Shown: positions 32,558 to 44,050 of the stretch, one piece after another | Layout: each line of letters starts with the position of its first letter | Position numbering within the stretch: position 1 is the first letter of the stretch | Assembly: GCA_039621445.1 (NCBI GenBank) | Contig: CP154955.1 | Span: forward strand, 15,188,465 to 15,252,464 | Reading direction: 5' to 3' | DNA: 64,000 nucleotides | Source: Euglena gracilis | Lineage: Eukaryota > Euglenida > Euglenophyceae > Euglenales | Translations under genes and position numbers: made by a program | Notes under the pieces: generated by a model | The model's input: the letters and a program-made list of their open reading frames with translations, nothing else | Database searches by the model: none | Told to the model about the DNA's origin: nothing

Positions 32558-32660
32558 CCTCCTCATAGCCCTCCTTGGCCAGGTGTGCCCTGAGCCGCCC
32601 CTCGTCCTCCAGCCGCTGGAGGGCGTCGTACTCCCCGAGGAACCGATTGCCGACAAAGGC
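32558..32660 (-). CDS. SH3BGR/glutaredoxin-like protein, exon b
   Basis: Begins AFVGNRFLGEYDALQRLEDE and continues GRLRAHLAKEGYEE. Joined in phase 0 to exon a it gives LPQAFVGNRFLGEYDALQRL, the conserved strand-turn-helix end of the glutaredoxin/SH3BGR fold (compare LPQIF..YxGDYD in SH3BGRL). Acceptor CTGCCCACAG. The donor at GAG-GAG-G/GTGCGC leaves in phase 1 and matches exon c. If this donor is skipped, reading continues a further 11 codons to a stop at 32523, giving an alternative short C-terminus. Confidence 0.72.
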
Positions 32661-32840
32661 CTGTGGGCAGACCGGCCTTCCTGGACCCCCCCCCCGTGTG
32701 TGCACTGTGGCTGTGTGGTCAGTGCCTGCTGTTCGGCCCGTGGAGGTTTTTGCTGGCCGGCGCCTGGCGGGACTGACCGTGTTCACTCACTGGCCACCAA
32801 ACACCCGTCAGGCACCTACTCCGCTTTGGTTAGGATTACC

Positions 32841-32930
32841 CCAGGGTTGCACAGGAAGGCCTGGTGGTGGGGGGGGGTGCACTCCCCCACCCAGAGGGTT
32901 TGGGGGGGGGTCCAAAAGTCGCGTTCCGCC
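32841..32930 (+). repeat. Dispersed repeat fragment (GCACAGGAAGGCCTGG family)
   Basis: TTGCACAGGAAGGCCTGGTGG and G/C runs, inside the intron between SH3BGR-like exons a and b. Here the potential acceptor AG is lost by substitution. Confidence 0.5.
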
Positions 32931-33244
32931 GGGGTCCGCCCAGCCGCCCCGCCCCGGAGCCCGTGGGAAAATGATCGCGACTTCTGGAAGTGTGGAACGG
33001 CCATGGGGAATGGAGTCCCAACAGGGAGAGGTGGCCCAAGGCAATCTGGAGGTCACCCGGAAACATCGCCGAGGAGCCGTTCAGCGTTTCACACTACGAA
33101 CAAGATATTTCAGAACGAGGGAGTTCTCCCGGAGACGTCAGCGAGGAAGGAAACCCAGTGGCTGGCACTGTGGAACCCTGATCATTGTATTAAAAAAAAA
33201 CTCTGACCATTTTATGAAAAATGAAACACACCATTACAAAAGCA

Positions 33245-33616
33245 TAAACCCCCCCAAAAATAAGACCCCCCCCCAGCCGGTCCGAGCAAAAATCCATGAA
33301 ATGGACCCCCCCATAAATAAGACCCCTGCCGGCACGAAGCGCCGGATTTTTGCAAAATGGGACATTTTGGGGGTGAATCTGCCATTTTCGGACAGTTTTC
33401 GCACAATTCAGCATATTTTCTCCAATTTGTCTGGCGCGAAGCACCAAATTTTTCGAAAATTGGTATTTTGGGGGCATTTTTGGACATTTTGGGGGGGTCG
33501 AAAATTTTTCCAGCAAAAATCCATAAAATGGACCCCCCCCCATGAATAAAACCCCCCTCAGGCTCTCCAGCAACCGACCCATGAAATGGACCCGGTCTTA
33601 TTTTTGGGGGGGTTTA
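33245..33616. mobile_element. Small inverted-repeat element (TAAACCCCCC family)
   Basis: Ends TAAACCCCCCCAAAAATAAG and its inverse CTTATTTTTGGGGGGGTTTA flank 372 bp. Subterminal ATCCATGAAATGGACC occurs in both orientations, and the interior holds palindromes around CGAAGCGCCGGATTTTTG. It lies inside the intron between exons a and b of the SH3BGR-like gene. CTTATTTTTGG-containing fragments also occur near 60690 and 61100. Confidence 0.65.
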
Positions 33617-33723
33617 CATGACGGAAGCATCTTGCATTAGAAATATTTGAATAACGAGGCAAAAATGTTTATTGCAAAGGGGGAGAACGGCAAATGAGGG
33701 TTCAAAACCACAGCCTCAGGCAC

Positions 33724-33872
33724 CTGTGGGAGGGCGGTGGTGCCGGAGAGCTGTGCCAGCTTCTTGCGGAGGAACTGCAGCTCCGTCACATCCACCTCCA
33801 CGTACTGCAGCCGCAGGATGTCGAACAGAAGCCGAAGGCGGCGACAGTCGTCGGCCTCCTTCCGGATCGCCC
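33724..33872 (-). CDS. SH3BGR/glutaredoxin-like thioredoxin-fold protein, exon a
   Basis: Forty-nine residues starting AIRKEADDCRRLRLLFDILR and ending TTALPQ. This matches helix 1, strand 2 and the LPQ (cis-proline) turn of the SH3BGR/SH3BGRL family and of related plant-type glutaredoxins. Acceptor CTGTTCCAG (phase 1 entry), donor CAG/GTGCCT (phase 0). No CxxC redox site is visible in the part seen, as in SH3BGR proteins, though the first strand and loop would be in an upstream exon I could not find. SH3BGR proteins are small thioredoxin-fold adaptors lacking redox activity; the role here is inferred from fold only. Confidence 0.72.
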
Positions 33873-34009
33873 CTGGAACAGCACAGGTTGGGGTTCATAA
33901 AATAAGCAAAAGTTCAATCTCTCCAGTTGACACACAATTTCCAGCCACTGACTTCCCAGAAATCCGCAATTGTCCCCCTTTCTGAAAAAAATATTCAACC
34001 CCCCAAACA

Positions 34010-34073
34010 TGACCCTAACTCTAACCCTAACTCTGACCCTAACCCACCCTAAACCTAAACCTAACTCTAAACC
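34010..34073. repeat. Interstitial CCCTAA-like array
   Basis: Alternating CCCTAA, CTCTAA and CCTAAA units over about 64 bases. Resembles degraded telomeric repeat. Confidence 0.6.
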
Positions 34074-34380
34074 AGGGGTGAACGACAAAAAGCAATCTGG
34101 GTGTTCGGTACGTAAGTGATTGTTCCCACCCGGTGAGAAATTGTTTGCACCAGGCGAGAGATTTTATTAAGGACCCGGGGGGGCGGATCCACCCACCCAC
34201 CTCCTTGGGGTTGGGGAGAGCGGGGGCTCCGGGAACCCACTTTTGGGTCCAAAAAATTCAGCACTTCGCACCAAAAATGAAAAATTCACTTTTCCGGCGG
34301 GGTACCCCCCCAGGTGTGAGCCTGACCCCCCCCCTGGGGGGGAGGCAGGCTGGATGGACCCTTCACCCACCCCCCCCCCC

Positions 34381-34560
34381 AGGGCTGTACGGGAAAGCCT
34401 GGTTGGGGGGTGGGGTGACCCCCTCCACCCACCACAGCACCCTGTGAGAAAAAATTCCTTCAGCAGAAGGAGAACTTTGACCAAAAAAATCGGCGCCTCC
34501 AGAAATACGGTACAGCCTGGTGGGGGGGGGGGGCAGACCACCCCCACCCACCAGGATGGG
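34381..34560 (+). repeat. Dispersed repeat (GGCTGTACGGGAAAGCCTGG family)
   Basis: Contains CTGTACGGGAAAGCCTGGT, then C/G runs, AAAAAATTCCTTCAGCAGAAGG, CCAAAAAAATCGGCGCCTCC and TACAGCCTGGTGG. The middle part recurs at 29005-29090 and, partly, at 46232-46262. Confidence 0.5.
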
Positions 34561-35092
34561 GGTGGGGCGGGGGCGGGGGGGGGGCGACCCCCCCACCCCC
34601 TACCCATGGCCTGGGTCACCAAACGTAAGAAAATGTCTGGGTCGGTCACACCTTCAAAAAAGGCTCCTTTGAACAACTCAAACAGGACATACCAATGTAC
34701 GTCGTGAATAGAAGTAACCCATTTGGGAAGTCTGGGATCTCAAACATGGGTCAAGCAGGAGCGGCCCGTCATTGTTACGATGCAACAACCCTGTGAAAAG
34801 GCGGTGTCAGTGTCAGCCGAGGTGCAGCCCTCCCTGTTTAGGCATATTTCTTGGGTCCCTGTTTGGTTCCTCGTTTTTTGTCTAACCCCCCCGAAAAAAA
34901 ACGTGGGTATTGACAAAGCGGAAGAGGGATTTCGTCCAAAATAACTCAAACCCTCCTCCAAACTCAAGCAAGCCCTCATAATTTAAGCAGCTCCTTGAAA
35001 AACAAAATCAACCCTCAAAGGCGGAGTGAAAGGAGAAGGGTCCGACTCATAAATGTCAATGGAAGAAAAGAATACTGCACCGGCACATGTGA

Positions 35093-35479
35093 ATGAGAGG
35101 GAAAATGTCTTCCAGCTGTAACAGTATCGCAAAAAGAGAAAAGCCAACCACCCACTTTTCAACAAATCTGGAAATTGAGAAAACCTTCATGGGTCTTGTG
35201 AAACCAAAATGGTTGAAACCAAAATTCAGCACAGGGTTCAAAAAATGTGAGAACTTCAAAAAAAAAGTGCACAGAGACAAATGCAAAGAAAATGACGTGA
35301 CTCGTTGTGCAAACGTCTTGAAGCTGGGTCACGAATTGGAAAACTTAGTGGACTGTGCACTGGGAAGCTCAGCCTTGGAATGTCAATGTAATTGTTATAT
35401 TTTTTGTATTGTAAGTGCAAAATGTATTCCTTGTATTTATTGTCAGAATGCATCTATTCAAAATAAAATCATAACTTGA
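35093..35479 (+). CDS. Unrecognised Lys/Cys-containing open frame
   Basis: 128 codons beginning MRGKMSSSCNSIAKREKPTT, with many lysines and a cysteine-rich end. AATAAAATCATAA overlaps the end, which could be a polyadenylation signal. No family recognised, and the AT-rich composition makes chance opening possible. Confidence 0.2.
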   Translation: MRGKMSSSCNSIAKREKPTTHFSTNLEIEKTFMGLVKPKWLKPKFSTGFKKCENFKKKVHRDKCKENDVTRCANVLKLGHELENLVDCALGSSALECQCNCYIFCIVSAKCIPCIYCQNASIQNKIIT

Positions 35480-35612
35480 GTATTACTTTGTACGTGAGAC
35501 GATTGAAAAAAAATCTCGCCCGCAGATTTAAAATACAATAACACTATTCTATTTCACATAATTTGCACATTGTAGAATTACGAGTCCAAAAAACGCATTT
35601 GCTTTTGTGTGG

Positions 35613-35832
<220 letters not shown>

Positions 35833-38800
35833 CATGTATACGTACACTCTGTTTCACAGATTTTCGCGTGGCACCGTTTCAGGGTTTTTTGCGTGCTGTC
35901 AAAAAAAGTTTAAGTTTTTCAGTTGAATTCAGCTATGCGCCGCGTTGAAGCATCGGATATATGCCATGTTTTAGCCTGCAAAATCAAAGGCAAAAACCAG
36001 GTCTCCACTCATTTCCGCGATTCCCCCTCCATCCTGAGTTATGGGCCTTTCAAAAGTGCCTCACACGACGAGCTAAAAATTTGAAAAACATGGATTCCGG
36101 ACCGGGTGAGAGATATAAACTCCGGAAGTTTGGCCCTGGAACTTGGTACGTTTGATTGCCCATGAAACAGGCTTCAAAACCCATCTACATCGAGATTTGC
36201 CATCTCGACACCTAGAAAACGTTGCTTTACAGTCTTTGGTGCCAGCTCCGTGAAAAAAAGCCCCGTTTTGAGTGGGAAGATGCAACACATATGTGTGTAT
36301 GAAGACCGATTCCAAAAAGATTCATCGTCTTGTGGAACGCCCTGAATCATTAGAAATCCCAAATGGTAAACTGAGCTGCCCATCTTGCGAGGAGATCGGT
36401 AACCTTGACTCACCCAACCTCTGAACCTGCATCTGTGTTGGGAAAGCCCAGCTATTTTTCATTTATTTAAGCCCCAGTTATTTTTTTTATTTTTCAGCTT
36501 CATGTTCAAGTTTAGCTGACACTGCTTCTCGCCCCCCCCCCCCCCGGGGAGGGGTGCAGTGAGGCAACAAAAAAACTCTTCTCATCACGTCGCACTGAGT
36601 GGTCTGGGGGTGAACCCCTTTTCCACAGTTGCCCATTCCACCAGACCCGCTGGGAGGGTTCAGCTGGGCCAACCCACCAACCTCATCTCCCCAGGGTCAC
36701 CAGCCAGCAAAAAAAAAAAAATCGGGTCTGCACCAATTTGAAGCATGCAACTTTCTATATAAAAAAAATCACAAAATGCTTCGCATGAAAATGCCTCCAA
36801 CTTCCCTGGACAACATGAGTTGGATGAGAATTTCGGGGATGAGAATAATTGAATAGAATGACAATAATTTTGGGAAATATGAGAATTTCACCAAAACAAT
36901 GCACATGCTTTCACCATTCATTAGCTTATCACAAGGAGAGAATAGTGTCCTTAAACCCAGAGAAGTGAAATTATGATGCGACAAATGATGAGGAATGTCC
37001 ATCCACACCCCAACACACCATTCCAATGGCCCAAGCCATCCCCATTCTGGACTGCTCTTCGGGCTTGGATTCAAAGCAAGACCTGAGTTTCAGGCTGTTG
37101 GGATGTTTTTAGTGCCGTTGGGGGGAAGACACACGCGCTGAGAAGCAACGTCACCAACAGACGTAAAACTGTGAATCAAAAAAGGATGTGTGGTCAGTGT
37201 CACTGCGCTGAGCAGTCCAAAGAATGTATCGCTTCCTTGATGGCTCCGGGAGGTGGCAGGCGCACCAAAAGGACAGTCAAACATGGAAGCCAAAAGTGAA
37301 GTCAAGGCTGCTGGCTTTGGCAACCATGATTCACAAAAAAATGGAGTATAGTACCCGCAAAAAAATCACCCCTCATCATTGGGAACCCATCCATGTGGGA
37401 AAAATGGAGGTAAAAAAAAACAGCCAAAGGAAAGCACCACGTTGCTAGACACTTAATTGCATCGCTAAAACTGTTTTCTTTGCGCGTGCGTGAGGACCAC
37501 AGATCAAGGCGATGTGCCGCCGCTGTCAGGGGATTGATATCCGCAATTTCCGCAATTTCCCACATTTTCTGCGATCTTCCGCACTTTCTGAAAGTTTTCC
37601 ACAATTCTCCCCCTTTCTGCAATTTTTCCGCATGAACCTGAAACGGAAGGCGAGATGAGTTTCGGCCACTTCTTGGACGTTTCACAAGGGAACCCAGGTG
37701 TTTTTTGTTATTTTGTTTCAAGTTTGCCGAAATTTGTCAGACTTACAAAATTTGCCAAAATTTGGTAATTTCTGGGCCTTTTTTGGATTTTTTCCCAGTT
37801 TCTGGTGGGAAATAATTTCGCCTTGAAAGATTTCGCATTGGACCAGATTTTATCCTGAGACCATAGTTTTCGGCAATTTTTTTTTGCTGTTTTCAAATTT
37901 TTCATCCAAGAAATTCCATATTTCCAGAATCATGTTCCCAAAGTTACAAAAAGCATGCTTTTAGACCTTTTTGTTGGAAAAAATGTCAATAACGGCTCAG
38001 AGCTTACATCTGTGTTGTATAATGACCAAATCTGTGAAATTTTTCTCAGTCCCCTCCAGCAGAAATGTGTCCTTTCCGATCTCAATTTTTGCCACAATTT
38101 TCCCGCAATTTCCCACATTTTCCCTGCATTTTCCCCCAATTTTTTCGAAGGCCTCCGATATCAACCCTGTATTTTGGTGGGAATAATCGGTTCATCGATT
38201 CAGTTTTGTGCGGAAAAAATAAATGAAAAACAAAGTGGGGTTTGGATGTCCCAATTTGGTGACATAGCCCAGGGTTCATTGGTGGGGATGGGGTAAGCAA
38301 ATCAGTGCTTGCATGGCTTCTCCATTTCAGCATTGGGAGGTGAGCGGTTCCACTGCTGGAGCATTTCATGTCTCATTTCGGGTTTGCTGTGGTGATGCTT
38401 TGATGTGTTGCTGCCTGCTTGGATCACAAAACCAGATCCCAAGGGGGTATTTCCGTGTGATGCTTTTCAAAATCGAGTTGAAGGGATATCAGTCTAAAAT
38501 ACTGCGGACATTTTACAAGTCATCGGAGGCCAATCCAAGCAATTGAAAAAAAAAAATAAGCAACCCCCTGAGACCATCACAAAACTGTCAAAAAATTGAA
38601 CGACTCTAAAAATGCAGGAAGTATGATGAAAAATCAAATGGCAGCAGCTATGAGTTCACATTCTTCAAGCCAAAATCACTTTTTTTGTGATGCATGCTGT
38701 TTATCAAATTCATTGTCCCCCTAAATAAGTTTGGGTTGCATCGGGTTGCTCAAATTTGGACCTGCAGTCAATGAAAAAAAAATGTCTGTTTGCTCAAACG

Positions 38801-39011
38801 TCAACTAAAGGAAGGATGGGAAATTTTGGCTGAGTGATTGAAACCCAATTTTTAAGTAACCGGGCTGGAAATGGGGGTCCATACATACAGAATGCTGGCT
38901 TTCAAACTTCAATCACTTTTTGAAAACAATTCAGTCACTTCTGGTCCCCCCCCCGTTGTAGGGGGATTGGTCACTCTCTTAATCTCCCGTTACACGTAGT
39001 TAGCTTGTTCC

Positions 39012-39062
39012 TTTGCGAAAAAGAAACGTTCGTGAGTTCACATTTGCGAAAAAGAAACGTTC
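39012..39062 (+). repeat. Short direct duplication
   Basis: TTTGCGAAAAAGAAACGTTC occurs twice with a period of 31 bases. Confidence 0.6.
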
Positions 39063-39095
39063 AATTTATTTTGAAAAGACCCCGTAAAAATGTAA

Positions 39096-39695
39096 TCAGA
39101 ACATGTTCTGCTGCCTAGGACGAAAGGGAAAGCGGAATGACTTGAAAGTTTGACTGGGCGAGAGGTTACAATAGACAGGCGGGAGAACTGGAGTGGGGAA
39201 CAACACGAGGAATGAATCGCCGGGCTGGTGATTGTATGTGCCCATAATCCACCTATTCTTCATTCCACACCGTACTTTGAGGTGCAAAGGCCGAATATCG
39301 TGGAAAATAGCACATTGAAAGAGTTTTTGCGAAGCTTTTTCCTGCCAAAAGAAAGCGTGCACGAAGTTCTGCTGGAAATTTTTCAGGGGCAAACAGTTTA
39401 TAAAATACAGCTTGTGTTCAAAAAACTGGTGTTTAAAAAAACACCAGTTTTCCGTTTGGTTGCAGGGACATTGTGGATTTTGCCATTGAAGCATTTTGTC
39501 TTGTATAAAACGGTCTTCTTCTGAAGCATATTTGCAGTTTCTGATCCCAAAAGGTATTACTGGGATGCTGAAATTCATTTTTTCATTCAGGACAGGGTAT
39601 TCCTTTGACAGTAGATCATAACGTGGAAGGGGAGAGCCTGTGAATGCACCCCATTCACAATGCCATACAGTAGTCAGTAGGGGGCCCAAAGTCAA
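39096..39695 (-). CDS. Unrecognised 199-codon open frame
   Basis: Open frame rich in Phe, Cys and aromatic residues; the plus strand of the same stretch is also partly open (98 codons at 39228). Neither resembles a known family. Probably not a gene. Confidence 0.12.
   Translation of the reverse strand: MTLGPLLTTVWHCEWGAFTGSPLPRYDLLSKEYPVLNEKMNFSIPVIPFGIRNCKYASEEDRFIQDKMLQWQNPQCPCNQTENWCFFKHQFFEHKLYFINCLPLKNFQQNFVHAFFWQEKASQKLFQCAIFHDIRPLHLKVRCGMKNRWIMGTYNHQPGDSFLVLFPTPVLPPVYCNLSPSQTFKSFRFPFRPRQQNMF
39422..39453. repeat. Perfect short hairpin
   Basis: AAAACTGGTGTTT and AAACACCAGTTTT are exact inverses separated by a few A residues. No gene context. Confidence 0.5.
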
Positions 39696-39986
39696 GGCAT
39701 TTACAAAGCTGTACCAAATAAGCCCTTCAGAGGGAAGAAGTAAAAGCTCAATCGTGTCAATGAAGTAATACTCAGCTGAATGTAAAGCATATCCTCAGGT
39801 GGCCAACCAAAAGACAAACTGAAAACAGCGCCAGAGAAAAAAATGAAATGAAAAGGCCGGAACAATTGGGGGGGGGGGCTAACTGATTTTTTGTGTTTTT
39901 TATTGGCTGACCACCATCAAAAATGCCATTCTTTGACAAACTTTGCCAAAAAAAATGATATTTTGAAAGGTTTTTTGGTTAAAATG

Positions 39987-40047
39987 GGGGTTGGGCTGCA
40001 CAGGAAGGCCTGGTGGGGTCGCCCCCCCCTCCATCAAACATTGGCAC
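39987..40047 (+). repeat. Dispersed repeat fragment (GCACAGGAAGGCCTGG family)
   Basis: CTGCACAGGAAGGCCTGGTGGGG followed by a C run; same family as 28543-28625 and 32841-32930. Confidence 0.5.
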
Positions 40048-42436
40048 CGGAAACCAGAAATAGGGGATCAAGGGGAGGGTTTGATGCCCCACGCACCAAT
40101 AGGGTTTTGGCGATTCCTGGGGATCAGGTTGATCGGGTTTGACCAACTGGCCCCCTCCGCTGACTCACCAAACCAGATAGTGAAACCTGGGGGTTTATAA
40201 GCGGGGGAGTTAAACCCCCACACAGCAAGTGTGCGCAAACAGAGCAACCTTTTGACTTCTTCAATTCACAAACCATTTTTTTTTAAAAAGCCCTGGTTCG
40301 AACAGGCTGTTTTTTTCCCCACAACCAGAGCAGGGTCCAAATAATGCAACCATTGGCTGGAAGTGTCAGTCCACTTCAAGAGCTTTTGCGCCTCGGAAAA
40401 CTCTGCGAGAGGGTGGTAACATTACTTACTCCAAAACAACCCAAGCAAACACTCACAAGGCTTGTGTGCCACTTTTGGAGGTGTCGGGTTGTGTTTTGAT
40501 GAGCAGGTACAAACCAAACGAAGCGACTGTCCCAAACCAATTCTTCTGCTGCCCAACAATCATTTTGTGATTCGTTGGGGGGATTAGGCACAAAAGACCA
40601 GCCCTTACAGCACCGCCTCGACACTCGACACAGGCAAGCCCTACTCAACAGCACCGCCCCAATGTGCAATGTGCAATGGCTGGAAGGACCTGTCTGGGAA
40701 AGGGTGGAGGCTTCTAACTTCTCATGCTGGACAACTTACGTGACGGCGCAAACCCCCAGCATGAACAAATAGGGAGAGGGATCAGCGAGTGCTTCCCCTC
40801 TTCAAACAGGCCCTTCAAGGTTGAACGTTAGCAGCTGGTGGGCCTTGGGCAAGCTTCATGCATGTGAAACGTGGTGCAGGTTTCGTGATGAGGGAACCTT
40901 CGACTCAAAAAAAAAACTGAAATGCAAATGAAATCAGGGCAACCTTCGGGGCTCTCTTTATCCTTCCATTTGTATATGTCACAAACCAGGGCCCTACACC
41001 TGCACCATGTCCAATAATTTCACTATTCTTTTGACTTCTGTTTCCGTTTGCAAAGCAAACAACCAGTTACGGGTGGCCCTATTGGCACAGCGGGTCTTGC
41101 AGCCTGGCAGGAGGTGCTGGGTGGCAATGAAGAGCTAGCTCACTGGACGCCCTCCGCTGTTAACTGGTATTATCGGAAAGCAGCCAAAGAAGGGCAATGC
41201 CATCTTTATTTGAACATGGCTGGATCCAGAGGAGTGGTTTGGATCATCAAAACCAGAAAGGGGACACCCCCCCTTTTTTCTCCGGTTCTCCTTCTTTCCT
41301 GTGGACTTCACATTACCTCCACAGGAAAGGAGATCCGGGGGAAATGGAACCCCATTAAACATCCTTCAGTTCCCGTTGACTATCAAAAACAATGCACATG
41401 ATGTGCACGTACATGTGATTCACATTGGGGAGGATGGTTCACTTGGACAGATGATGTGTGGATCGCTTGGGTGCATTGCAAAACCATTACAGTCCGGACA
41501 AAAATGATGGGTAACAAAAATGACGGAGAAACAAAATGATGGGAAAAACTGATGGGCAATTTTTGGTGTTGGAAAATTTAATGATGGGAAAATTCAATTT
41601 TTCACAGAAATTGGAGGTATTATTTCCCCAATGGTGAAGAAAGATTTAAGCAAACTAGGCAACTCAAAATTTCAAAAAAAAAATGGTCAAAATGGTCTTC
41701 TGGGTGTGTTTTTTTGGTTTTTATGGAAAAAGCACCCAGAATTGACCATATATGTCATACCCCATCTTTTTGTGTGCAGAATTTGACTATTCCTGAATGC
41801 GACTCCCATTGAAGGATGTGGGGCAATTGACAGGAGAAAGAATGATGAGAAAAATTGATGGTTTCCCATCATTTTTGTTTCCTGTCATTGTTGTCTGCAC
41901 ATTTTTTATATAAAAAACTAGTTTGCAGATACTTTTTTGCATACTGTTCTGGCTCGGCCAGTTTTTATTTCAAGGATGAGGGGGGTCGGCACCACCTCCT
42001 AAAAGGAACCATTTTGGGGTCCAAATTTTTCAGTCCTTGACTTGGAGGGGGGAGAAAACACAGGGTCACCCCCAATCTGCTCCACCTCTTAAAAAAAAAA
42101 CACCAATATTTGCTCCACCTCTTGTGGGGGGTCAGGACCCACCCATCCACTCCCCTCCAGATCAGAGAAATAAAATGGAGCATTTCTGGTGAAAAAAAAT
42201 GGGTTGTATCCCCCCAAAGATTTTCTATTTTTCCTGAGTGAAGCCATCCTTTGTATTTGGAAGGGGGTTCCTTTAAAGGGGGGGGAAATTATGGTTTTTG
42301 CCCGATTTTCCTTCAGTTTCAGTTTCATGAATCGAGAATGCACAGCCCTTGGGCGATGCCTGTGGCTCATCAAGAGGTGGAAATGTTGATTCAGGGGGAG
42401 AAGGTATAACAAGAGGCGACGAACCCGCAATGCAGG

Positions 42437-42526
42437 TCATGGTGAACGATGGGCAACAACCAGATCAATGAAATATTGATGCCAACTGAGGTCAGAAGTG
42501 AGCTCAGGGTGAAAGGAGGTTGCCGG
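42437..42526 (-). CDS. PDX2: PDX2, last exon with HPE catalytic pair
   Basis: Twenty-nine residues and a TGA stop: [19 protein letters not shown]..., ending in [13 protein letters not shown] carries the histidine and glutamate that complete the Cys-His-Glu triad. Acceptor TTGGTCTGCAG, phase 0, joining directly to the FIRAP exon. All three triad residues are therefore present and the gene looks functional. The span from start to stop is about 12.2 kb for roughly 190-200 codons, so introns make up about 95 percent of it. Confidence 0.93.
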   Translation of the reverse strand, partial: PATSFHPELTSDLSWHQYFIDLVVAHRSP

Positions 42527-42619
42527 CTGCAGACCAATGAGATCTCGATGAGGTGCGACAATTAAGAAGGTCGAGAAGACAACAAACTCCCCAATCCCCA
42601 ATAATTCCCAAATCCCCAA

Positions 42620-43005
42620 TAATAATTAAATATTGAGTTATTATTACAATATCATTATGTACCATAAATATAACAGTATTAACCATTATTAATAATATAT
42701 TATTAATATTATATATATATATATTGTTTATATTTATACATTATTTATATTTATATATTTATATATATAATATTATAATATTATATAATAATATTAATAA
42801 TATATTATTTACAACATACATAACATGCAATTTATCTAATAATAAAAGTACATATGTAATATTATATATTATATTTATATATAATATATAAATATAATAT
42901 CATATTATATTTATATAAGATTATAATAAATTACACACTATTATATATATATATATATATTACATTTTTTATTATACTATACATAATAATAATTAACTAG
43001 TTAGT
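42620..43005. repeat. AT-rich satellite-like stretch
   Basis: Almost pure A/T with TATTAATAAT and ATATATAA units, in the last intron of PDX2. A smaller AT-rich block lies at 53190-53280. Confidence 0.85.
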
Positions 43006-43376
43006 GGGGCAAACCGAGAGGCAAGGCAGGCCATTAACCCCCAAAATAGGGAAAACAGTTTAAAGAGAATACCGTGAGAACGAGTCCAACTTCAGTTTTC
43101 AGTCACAACGACAGTTTCAGCAAGGGCCTGCCCAGAAGGTGGCCTTGCCGCACTGCGACAACCTGCCAGGAAAGGGGGGGGGGGGAGACTGCCATGATGA
43201 TGCGGGGTTGCATTTGAAGGTGGCACATATGGCAGGCTTCAAAGTTAACTCTTCAAAAAAAGCAGAATTGAGCACATGGGCAGGCAGGCACCCTGGGGGA
43301 GCCGGCCTCGTTTTAAAATGCAGCCTGCAGCGACAACATGTAGCCCCTTCATTGAATCTCAAAAGGCGCCGAGCAC

Positions 43377-43493
43377 CTGTTCCTTGCCAGCACCACTGCG
43401 CTTGGGCAAGGTTGCCAGGACCTTGCACTTTGGGGACAAGACTTCGGTGATGCAGGGGGCACGGATGAACACCATCGGCGTCTCGTTGGTATA
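43377..43493 (-). CDS. PDX2: PDX2, exon with FIRAP motif
   Basis: Thirty-nine residues beginning YTNETPMVFIRAPCITEVLS and ending GAGKEQ. The F-IRAP block follows NAFGRQ in all PDX2 proteins. Acceptor CACTCACAG and donor CAG/GTGCTC, both phase 0. Reading past the donor meets a stop within a few codons, which supports splicing here. Confidence 0.93.
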
Positions 43494-43577
43494 CTGTGAG
43501 TGTTGGGGACCACAAGCAACAAAGGGTGAGCCCATACTTGTGCAAAAGAGGTGAGAAAAATTGACATGTAAGCATTG

Positions 43578-43890
<313 letters not shown>

Positions 43891-43942
43891 TGTTGTTGGT
43901 TGGTCAAGCAAACGAAGGCTGACACAGGGCAGAGGAGGCAAC

Positions 43943-44050
43943 CTTCAATGGGGGCTCCTCCCCAATGTCATGCAGCTCAAGCGTCGACGTGTAGCTCTGG
44001 ATCTGCCGCCCAAAAGCGTTCCGTTCGGCATTCACCGCCAAGCCGCCCAC
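43943..44050 (-). CDS. PDX2: PDX2, exon with NAFGRQ motif
   Basis: Thirty-six residues from VGGLAVNAER through NAFGRQIQSY to EEPPLK. The R-NAFGRQ-x-S block is diagnostic for PDX2/SNO. The acceptor is CCGCACAG and the donor AAG/GTTGCC, both phase 0, so it joins the catalytic-cysteine exon (ELGQTL/VGGLAV) without a gap. The upstream intron is about 1.9 kb; the downstream intron is 449 nt and consists largely of the TTG tract. Confidence 0.93.

Larger units (their letters stand above)
35833..42436. other. Long stretch without a recognised gene
   Basis: Lower GC than the first half, with many A or T runs. Short frames such as 41048-41401 (plus) and 37302-37721 (minus) show no family features. 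It lies downstream of PDX2 and upstream (minus-strand sense) of the SH3BGR-like exons. The missing first exon of the latter could be here but was not found. Confidence 0.45.
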
